From: BOG-938 sp048498155
Lineage (GTDB): Bacteria > Pseudomonadota > Alphaproteobacteria > Caulobacterales > Caulobacteraceae
Reading direction: 5' to 3'
NCBI GenBank assembly: GCA_048498155.1
Contig: JBEHYN010000003.1
Coordinates: 1-64,000, forward strand
DNA length: 64,000 nucleotides
Translations under genes and position numbers: made by a program
Shown here: positions 58,199 to 64,000 of the stretch, one piece after another
How positions within the stretch are numbered: position 1 is the first letter of the stretch
Layout of the letters: the number at the start of each line of letters is the position of its first letter
The notes under the pieces: model-generated
Seen by the model: only the letters and a program-made list of their open reading frames with translations
Databases searched by the model: none
What the model was told of the DNA's origin: nothing

Positions 58199-59269
58199 GT
58201 GTTCGTGCCAGCCTATATCAACCGCATCGCCACGGCGGTCCCGTCAAACGACATCCACCATGCGTTCGCCGCCTATGCCGAAGGCTTGCTCCCCGACTTC
58301 CGTCAACGCCGGCTGTTTCGCCGCATGGCCGAGCGCAGCCAGATCGATCAGCGCTGGTCCTGTTTGAAGGCGGCCGCTCCGGGGGCGAACATGGCCCTGG
58401 ATACCGAAGGCTTTTATCGGCCCGGCGCCTTTCCCTCCACCGCCCAGCGCATGCGCCTGTTCGAGGCGAAGGCGCCGGATCTGGCGATCAAAGCCCTGGA
58501 GGGCCTGGAATTGGGCGATCAGGCCGCCAAGATCACCCACCTGATCATCACCTGCTGCACCGGCTTCGCCGCGCCGGGCTTGGACCTTCAGATCGCCGCG
58601 CGACTGGGATTGAACCCGTCCGTCGAGCGCACCATTGTCGGCTTCATGGGCTGCTACGCGGCCATCAGCGCCTTGAAGCTGTCGCGCCACATCGTTCGCT
58701 CCGAACCCAAGGCCCAGGTGCTGGTGGTCAGCCTGGAGCTATGCACCCTGCATCTGCAGGAAACCGAAAACATTGAGCAGGCCCTGACCTTCCTGGTTTT
58801 CGGCGACGGCTGCGCGGCGGCCCTGGTCACGGCCGAGCCCCAAGGCTTGTCGCTCGACGCCTTCCATGCCGAGGTGGCGCAGGACAGCCAGGACCAGATT
58901 ACCTGGCATATTCGCGATCAGGGCTTCGATATGTTCCTTTCAGGCCAGGTGCCCAACTCCATCGGGCGGGCGCTCAAAGCCGGCAAGGATAAAATCCTGG
59001 GCGGGGTCGAACCGGACGCCATCGACATGTGGGCTGTTCATCCCGGCGGGCGCACTGTGTTGGACGCCGTTGAGCTGGCCTACGCGCTGCCGCCCAAGGC
59101 CCTGGCCGCCTCGCGCCAGGTTCTGAGCGGCTTTGGCAACATGTCATCGGCCACAGTGATGTTTGTGCTCAAGGCTCTCATGCAGGGGCCCACAGCCGGC
59201 CGCCGCGGCTGCGCCCTGGCGTTTGGGCCGGGCCTGACCGCCGAAACCATGTTGTTCAGCGGCGCCTGA
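58199..59269 (+). CDS. Type III polyketide synthase
   Basis: A 356-residue chalcone/stilbene-synthase-like enzyme. The catalytic triad is Cys152 (GFMGCYAAISALK), His281 (MWAVHPGGRTVLD) and Asn314 (SGFGNMSSATVMF). It condenses malonyl-CoA units on an acyl starter, giving alkylpyrones or alkylresorcinols. Starts with GTG (58199, or 58205 as an alternative). A methyltransferase gene follows one base after its stop and an FAD oxidoreductase next; together they form a known bacterial type III PKS tailoring arrangement. Confidence 0.93.
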   Translation: MFVPAYINRIATAVPSNDIHHAFAAYAEGLLPDFRQRRLFRRMAERSQIDQRWSCLKAAAPGANMALDTEGFYRPGAFPSTAQRMRLFEAKAPDLAIKALEGLELGDQAAKITHLIITCCTGFAAPGLDLQIAARLGLNPSVERTIVGFMGCYAAISALKLSRHIVRSEPKAQVLVVSLELCTLHLQETENIEQALTFLVFGDGCAAALVTAEPQGLSLDAFHAEVAQDSQDQITWHIRDQGFDMFLSGQVPNSIGRALKAGKDKILGGVEPDAIDMWAVHPGGRTVLDAVELAYALPPKALAASRQVLSGFGNMSSATVMFVLKALMQGPTAGRRGCALAFGPGLTAETMLFSGA

Positions 59270-59270
59270 T

Positions 59271-59987
59271 ATGGGCCTGCCCGACTTCTCAAGCCGCGCG
59301 TCGCTCCGCGAATGGATGGACGACGACGCCGTGGATTTCGACACCTTCGCCGGATGCCTGAGGGATCTGGCCAAGGTCAATGTGGCCACCCTGGCCCACC
59401 GCCCGACCCTGGCCTATCTTGAGCAGTTGGCGCGAACGGGGCGATGGCCAAAGGACCGGCCGCTGACCTTGCTCGACGTGGGTTCAGGCTATGGCGATGG
59501 GCTTCGCGCCATCCAACAATGGGCGACACGGCGCGCATTGGACATCAGCCTGACCGGCCTGGATCGCAATCCCTGGTCGGCGCAGGCCGCGCAAGCCGCC
59601 TCGGGGCCGCACCCGCCGATCGCCTGGCTGACGACCGACATATTTGACTACGCGGGCGAGCCGGACGTGATCATCAGCTCGCTGTTCACCCATCATTTGG
59701 ACGACTGGCAGCTGAAACGTTTCTTGGGCCTGATGGACCGGCGCGCGCAGATCGGCTGGCACGTGAACGACCTGCTGCGTCACCCTGTGGCCTACCTCGG
59801 CTTCAGCGCCCTGGCCCAGGTCATGCGCTGGCATCCGTTCGTGCGTCATGACGGGCCGGTCTCGATCCTTCGGGCCTTTTCTCCCCAGGACTGGCGCGGT
59901 TATCTGGCCGAGGCGGGGGTTGAAGGGGCGAGCGTTCGACGCCGGTTCCCCTTCCGCCTGTGTGTCTCCAAGACCATGGCCCTATGA
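59271..59987 (+). CDS. SAM-dependent methyltransferase
   Basis: A 238-residue class I methyltransferase. The SAM-binding motif is LTLLDVGSGYGDGLRA, motif II lies around LTGLDRNPWS and motif post-I/IV around PDVIISSLFTHHLDDWQL. It begins one base after the polyketide synthase stop. It probably methylates the polyketide product (ring carbon or hydroxyl), which is inferred from the cluster. The next gene starts 25 bases after its end. Confidence 0.87.
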   Translation: MGLPDFSSRASLREWMDDDAVDFDTFAGCLRDLAKVNVATLAHRPTLAYLEQLARTGRWPKDRPLTLLDVGSGYGDGLRAIQQWATRRALDISLTGLDRNPWSAQAAQAASGPHPPIAWLTTDIFDYAGEPDVIISSLFTHHLDDWQLKRFLGLMDRRAQIGWHVNDLLRHPVAYLGFSALAQVMRWHPFVRHDGPVSILRAFSPQDWRGYLAEAGVEGASVRRRFPFRLCVSKTMAL

Positions 59988-60012
59988 CCCGGCCTTTCTC
60001 GCCAATTTGCAG

Positions 60013-61230
60013 ATGACTTACGACGCGCTCATCGTCGGCGCCGGCCCGGCCGGATCGACCGCGGCCCGCGTGCTGGCCCAGGCCGGCTGGTCGGTGGCGC
60101 TGGTCGAAAAGAGCGTCTTTCCCCGACGTAAGGTCTGCGGCGAATTCATATCGGCCACCAGCCTTCCGCTGCTGGACAGCGCGGAAATCGGCGACGGCTT
60201 CCGGTCTGCGGCCGGACCGGAAATCCGCCGCGTGGCCCTGTTCACGGGGGCCACCACGGTCAGCTCGGCCATGCCGCCGGTCCAGCACGGCGCCGGGGCC
60301 TGGGGCCGGGCGCTGGGCCGCGAGCATTTGGATGGCCTGCTGCGAGACGCCGCCGTTCGCGCCGGCGCTACGCTGTTCCAGCCATTCAAACTCGTGGGAT
60401 TGCAACGAACCGACGGGATTCATCTGGCGCAAATCGAAGGCGATCAAGGCGTGCGGCCCATAGCGGCGCGTATCGTCATTGCGGCCAACGGCTCGTGGGA
60501 GCGCGGAGCCTTGTCGATTCCGGCGCGCGCCCATCGCTCCGACGATTTGCTGGCCTTCAAGGCGCATTTTTACGCCGACGACCTGCCGGGCGATCTGATG
60601 CCTCTGCTGATGTTTCCAGGCGGCTACGGCGGCATGGCCTCCACGGATGGGGACCGGCTAAGCCTGTCATGCTGCGTGCGCCGCGACACCCTCAAGCAAG
60701 CCCGGCAGGTCTTTGCCTCGCTGTCAGCCGGAGAGGCCGTGCTGGCGCATATCCGCCGTCACTGTCAGGGCGCGGACGCCGCCCTTCAGGGGGCCGAACT
60801 CGCGGGGCCGATTCTATCGGCCGGACCGATCCGCCCCGGCATTCGCCAGGCTCATCTCGACGGCGTATTCCGCGTCGGCAATGCGGTCGCAGAAGCGCAC
60901 CCCATCATCGCCGAGGGCATCAGCATGGCGATGCAATCGTCCTGGCTATTGTGCCGGCGGCTGATCGACCATCAGGGCGCCATCGATGGACGCGGCGCTC
61001 AAGACATCGGCATGGCCTATGCCCGGGACTGGCGCGATCATTTCGCCCTGCGCCTGCGCGCCGCTGCGGTTCTGGCCCATGTCGCGATGCAGCCGGCGGG
61101 CGCTGCGCTCGCCGGTTCGCTCGTGCAGCGGATTCCGCAGTTATTGACCTGGGGCGCTCGTGTCAGCGGAAAGACCGCGGACGATGTCGTCCGCTCCCCG
61201 TCGCACACCCAACTCGCAGCACAGCCTTAA
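60013..61230 (+). CDS. FAD-dependent oxidoreductase (GGR/monooxygenase-like)
   Basis: A 405-residue flavoprotein: YDALIVGAGPAGSTAARVLA as FAD-binding fold, KSVFPRRKVCGEFIS as the group-specific second motif, and VGNAVAEAHPIIAEGISMAM as the GD-like third motif. It is related to geranylgeranyl reductases and aromatic hydroxylases. In the type III PKS cluster it may hydroxylate the resorcinol ring towards a quinone. ATG 60013 is chosen at the start of the fold. Its end overlaps the convergent ilvE end by 4 bases. Confidence 0.85.
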   Translation: MTYDALIVGAGPAGSTAARVLAQAGWSVALVEKSVFPRRKVCGEFISATSLPLLDSAEIGDGFRSAAGPEIRRVALFTGATTVSSAMPPVQHGAGAWGRALGREHLDGLLRDAAVRAGATLFQPFKLVGLQRTDGIHLAQIEGDQGVRPIAARIVIAANGSWERGALSIPARAHRSDDLLAFKAHFYADDLPGDLMPLLMFPGGYGGMASTDGDRLSLSCCVRRDTLKQARQVFASLSAGEAVLAHIRRHCQGADAALQGAELAGPILSAGPIRPGIRQAHLDGVFRVGNAVAEAHPIIAEGISMAMQSSWLLCRRLIDHQGAIDGRGAQDIGMAYARDWRDHFALRLRAAAVLAHVAMQPAGAALAGSLVQRIPQLLTWGARVSGKTADDVVRSPSHTQLAAQP

Positions 61231-62114
61231 GCCGGCTGCAGCTGACGCCTGACCATCCGGCTATAGTCCTCGGCCAGACCCAGGCTGATGTCCCCGGGCT
61301 TGTAGATGTGTTCGGCGATCTCGCCCACGGGGGTAACCTCGGCGGCGCTGCCGGTGAGAAACACCTCGCTGAAGGTGCCCAACTCGTCGGGCATGATGTG
61401 CCGCTCGATCACCTCGATGCCCTTTTTGCGGGCCAGGCCGATGACCGACTGGCGGGTCAGACCGTTGAGGAAACAGTCGGGCGTGGGCGTGTGGATCGCT
61501 CCATCGCGCACCAGGAAGATGTTGGAGCCTGTCGATTCGGCCACATAGCCGCGCCAATCCAGCATCAGGGCGTCGGTGTAGCCTTCCTTCTCCGCCAGAT
61601 GTTTGGAGATGGTGCAGATCATGTACAGGCCCGCCGCCTTGGCTTCGGTGGGCGCGGTGAACGGCGCCGGACGGCTGTACTTGGCCCGCGTCAGCCGCAC
61701 GCCGCGCTTGCGATCCTCCGGGCTGAAGTAGCTGGGCCAATCCCACACGGCCACCGCCGTGTGAATGTGGGTCGCCTGGGCTGAGACGCCCATGGCCTCG
61801 GGCCCACGCCAGGCGATGGGACGCACATAGCAGTCCTCAAGACCCATCCGTGCAGCGGTCTCCTTGCAGGCGCGGTCGAGTTCCTCCACGCTGTAGGGGA
61901 TTTGGAAGTCCAGGATGTTGGCGGAGCGATGAAGCCGCTCGGAATGTTCGCGCAGCTTGTAAATCTCGCCGCCGTACATCCGCGCGCCCTCGAACACACT
62001 GGACGCATAATGCAGCGCATGGGTCAGTACGTGAACCTTCGCCTCACGCCACGGTACGAATTGTCCGTCCAGCCAGATCCAGCCGTCGCGATCATCGTAG
62101 GGCAATAGAGACAT
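61227..62114 (-). CDS. ilvE: Branched-chain amino acid aminotransferase
   Basis: A 295-residue class IV PLP aminotransferase. The PLP lysine is Lys159 (TAPTEAKAAGLYM), preceded by THALHYASSVFEGARMYGG and followed by EKEGYTDALMLDWRGYVAES then TGSNIFLVRDG. It transfers the amino group in Ile, Leu and Val synthesis and breakdown. It is divergent from the MarR-type regulator (90 bases). Full length and well conserved. Confidence 0.95.
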   Translation of the reverse strand: MSLLPYDDRDGWIWLDGQFVPWREAKVHVLTHALHYASSVFEGARMYGGEIYKLREHSERLHRSANILDFQIPYSVEELDRACKETAARMGLEDCYVRPIAWRGPEAMGVSAQATHIHTAVAVWDWPSYFSPEDRKRGVRLTRAKYSRPAPFTAPTEAKAAGLYMICTISKHLAEKEGYTDALMLDWRGYVAESTGSNIFLVRDGAIHTPTPDCFLNGLTRQSVIGLARKKGIEVIERHIMPDELGTFSEVFLTGSAAEVTPVGEIAEHIYKPGDISLGLAEDYSRMVRRQLQPA

Positions 62115-62204
62115 TATGGGTCACTCCTTCCGTCTCGGTCTTAGACGCCGCCATACCGCCATCGTCAACTCCAGGCGGGCCGTGCGCGGCCAAACTCATC
62201 GCCC

Positions 62205-62708
62205 ATGAGACCGCCGAGCCCCACCCCAGACACCCGCCTGATTCTGCGCGAGGAAGAACTCGACGCCTCGGTCGAACTGTTTGTCCTGGCCGAAGCGGCC
62301 CTGTGGTCCACCGCCGAAGCCGCGTTGCAAGGCCATCCGTCGGGGCTTGGACGCGGCCATTATCGCGCCGCCTTCCTGCTCAAGCGCAGGCCAGGCATTG
62401 GGGTGAACGAACTGGCCCAGCTCACCGGCCTGTCCAAGCAGGGCGCCAGCCGCGTGCTGTCTGATCTGGAAGGTTGCGGCTTCGTCGCCAAGGCCGCGGG
62501 CAAGGACGATGCGCGCCGTCGGCCCGCCCAGCTCACCGCCGCGGGCCGGGCCTTCGAGGCCAAGGTGTCCGAGCGCCTGCGCAACCACCTGGCCTTCGCC
62601 TATCGGTCCGGCGGCCTGGACGCGGTGCCGGGCGCGCGGCGCATTCTGGCCTCGGTGGCAGGCTCGCGATTGACCGTCTCCGCCCCCGGCGACAAGGACG
62701 GCGAATGA
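62205..62708 (+). CDS. petP: MarR-family regulator, PetP-like
   Basis: A 167-residue MarR winged-helix protein: RAAFLLKRRPGIGVNELAQL, recognition part SKQGASRVLSDLEGCGFVAK and wing KDDARRRPAQLTAAG. The order MarR, OmpR-type regulator with a 4-base overlap corresponds to petP-petR of Rhodobacter and relatives. Ligand and targets are not visible; it may control the operon or the divergent ilvE. Confidence 0.85.
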   Translation: MRPPSPTPDTRLILREEELDASVELFVLAEAALWSTAEAALQGHPSGLGRGHYRAAFLLKRRPGIGVNELAQLTGLSKQGASRVLSDLEGCGFVAKAAGKDDARRRPAQLTAAGRAFEAKVSERLRNHLAFAYRSGGLDAVPGARRILASVAGSRLTVSAPGDKDGE

Positions 62709-63403
62709 GCGAAGAGCGTCATTTGCTGGTGGTCGACGACGACGACCGCATTCGCAATCTGCTGAAAGAATATCTGGCCAGGGCCGGCTTTCGCGTCACA
62801 GCGGCCGCCGACGCCGCCGCGGCCCGCCGGGTATTGGCGGTGATCGACTTCGACCTCATGATCCTGGACGTGATGATGCCGGGCGAGGATGGCCTTTCGC
62901 TCACCCGATGGCTGCGCGCAGAGGTCGGCGCCAAGGCCCAGACGCCGATCCTGATGCTGACCGCCCGAGGCATGGCGGACGAACGCATTGAGGGGCTGGC
63001 GGTGGGCGTGGACGACTACATGGCCAAGCCCTTCGAGCCGCAGGAGCTGCTGCTGCGAATCGGCGCCATTCTGCGCCGAGCCTTGGCGACCCGACCGGCC
63101 CCCGCCGCGCGCCTTTCGCTGGGCGAGTGCGCCTTTGACGCGGGGCGCGGCGAGCTGACCCGGCAATCGGAGCCGGTGCGGCTGACTGAGGGTGAGGCCA
63201 AGCTGCTGCGGCGCCTCGCCGAACGCCCTCACCATCCGGTGGATCGCCTGGAATTGGCGCGCGATGCGGGAGAAGGCGGCGGACGCGCCGTGGACGTGCA
63301 CGTCACTCGGCTGCGGCGCAAGATCGAGCTGGACCCGCGCAATCCCCGCTATCTGCAGACAGTACGCGGCGTCGGTTATATGCTGGCGCCCGATGACGTC
63401 TAG
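62705..63403 (+). CDS. petR: OmpR-family response regulator, PetR-like
   Basis: A 232-residue response regulator: receiver with HLLVVDDDDRIRNLLKEYLA, Asp55 in LMILDVMMPGEDG and Lys in YMAKPFEP; winged-helix output with LTEGEAKLLRRLAERPHHPV and VDVHVTRLRRKIELDPRNPR then YLQTVRGVGYML. ATG 62705 overlaps the MarR stop by 4 bases, and its end overlaps the kinase start by 11. Full length. Confidence 0.92.
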   Translation: MSEERHLLVVDDDDRIRNLLKEYLARAGFRVTAAADAAAARRVLAVIDFDLMILDVMMPGEDGLSLTRWLRAEVGAKAQTPILMLTARGMADERIEGLAVGVDDYMAKPFEPQELLLRIGAILRRALATRPAPAARLSLGECAFDAGRGELTRQSEPVRLTEGEAKLLRRLAERPHHPVDRLELARDAGEGGGRAVDVHVTRLRRKIELDPRNPRYLQTVRGVGYMLAPDDV

Positions 63404-64000
63404 GGCCTCCGCGAAACGCAATTGGCTGCGGCTGTGGCCGAAGCTGCTTCTGCCCCGGATGCTCAAGCGCCGGGTGCCGACCTCCCTGTTCGCGCGTTCT
63501 CTGCTGATCATTGTCCTGCCCATCGGCGTGATGCAGATCGCAGTGACCTGGGCCTTCTTCGACGCCCACTGGCGCACGGTGACCAGCCGCCTGTCGGACG
63601 GCCTGGCCGGCGACGTCGCCTGGATCGTGGACAGTTACAAAACCAACCCCTCCTCGCTCGGCCGCATCGCCGACCGGGCGGAGCAATCGCTGGACCTGTC
63701 CGTCGCCCTGCAGGACGGACGAGACCTGCCAAGGGGGCGGCGCAACGCCCTGTTCCTTCCCGTGGATCAATCCATGCAGCAGGCCTTGACGGACCGGGTG
63801 AACGATCCCTTTTGGTTCGACGCCACACGCTATCCTGCCTATGTCGACATCCGGGTGAAGGTTAAGCGCGGCGTTTTGAGAATTCTCGCCCCACGCGAGC
63901 GCGCCTTCGCCACCAACGGCCATATTTTTGTCATGTGGTTGGCGGGCGCGACCTTCATCCTGACTTCGATAGCGGTGCTGTTCATCCGCAACCAGGTGCG
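63393..64000 (+). CDS. Sensor histidine kinase, EnvZ-like (cut by window end)
   Basis: The first 202 residues of a membrane kinase. A basic N-terminus is followed by a first helix (SLFARSLLIIVLPIGVMQIA), a periplasmic domain of about 130 residues (HWRTVTSRLSDGLAGDVAWI and onwards) and a second helix (GHIFVMWLAGATFILTSIAV), after which a HAMP begins. The ATG at 63393 overlaps petR by 11 bases. The kinase core lies beyond the window. It is the presumed partner of PetR. Confidence 0.85.
   Translation, partial: MTSRASAKRNWLRLWPKLLLPRMLKRRVPTSLFARSLLIIVLPIGVMQIAVTWAFFDAHWRTVTSRLSDGLAGDVAWIVDSYKTNPSSLGRIADRAEQSLDLSVALQDGRDLPRGRRNALFLPVDQSMQQALTDRVNDPFWFDATRYPAYVDIRVKVKRGVLRILAPRERAFATNGHIFVMWLAGATFILTSIAVLFIRNQV

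Overview
The window looks like chromosomal DNA of a GC-rich alphaproteobacterium, most likely Caulobacterales (Caulobacter/Phenylobacterium type). The pointers are FixL-FixJ-FixK, large TonB-dependent receptors, NasS/NasT nitrate control, a PetP/PetR-like pair and the style of the aromatic-catabolism genes. This placement is inferred from gene content; no 16S gene is present.

Region 1 (0.1-7.7 kb): two small LuxR-type HTH proteins; a five-gene operon (exported alpha/beta hydrolase, exported cupin, isochorismatase-like hydrolase, AhpD/CMD-like protein, second alpha/beta hydrolase); two paralogous AraC regulators; and a sensorless histidine kinase translationally coupled to a Dps ferritin.

Region 2 (about 7.9-21 kb) is an accessory zone of broken genes and toxin-antitoxin modules. 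Three copies of a short sequence encoding the N-terminal core of tRNA-dihydrouridine synthase A (dusA), a known integrase attachment site, lie at 8.9, 11.9 and 15.8 kb and cut it into cassettes with no integrase and no intact dusA. The zone holds a lipoprotein, remnants of a TonB receptor and an FAD oxidoreductase, a toxin-like Cys-rich protein, HipBA, a HigBA pair, a frameshifted DUF4304 gene, an Xre/RES pair, a second partial higA, two kinase fragments joined head to head, and two copies of a palindromic element.

Region 3 (21-38 kb): fixLJ, a single-domain receiver protein and fixK with a FixJ-like box; ligAB (protocatechuate 4,5-dioxygenase); a small cluster of DUF1989, YqcI/YcgG, ATP-grasp-like and TonB-receptor genes; etfBA; a GH13 glucosidase; a porin; and an MFS transporter.

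Region 4 (38-53.6 kb) is a complete assimilatory nitrate locus: mobA, nasT-nasS, then a porin-nrtABC operon and a narK-nirBD-nasA-cobA operon ending in a nitrate-reductase-associated protein. Each operon begins with a very similar leader: an NtrC-like dyad, hexaloop hairpins and a 14-bp terminator stem. This fits NasT (ANTAR) antitermination relieved by nitrate sensing through NasS.

Region 5 (53.8-64 kb): a receiver protein; a large hybrid kinase with three virtually identical tandem PAS domains; tRNA-Ile(CAU); a type III polyketide synthase-methyltransferase-FAD oxidoreductase cluster; ilvE; and petP-petR with a sensor kinase cut by the window edge.
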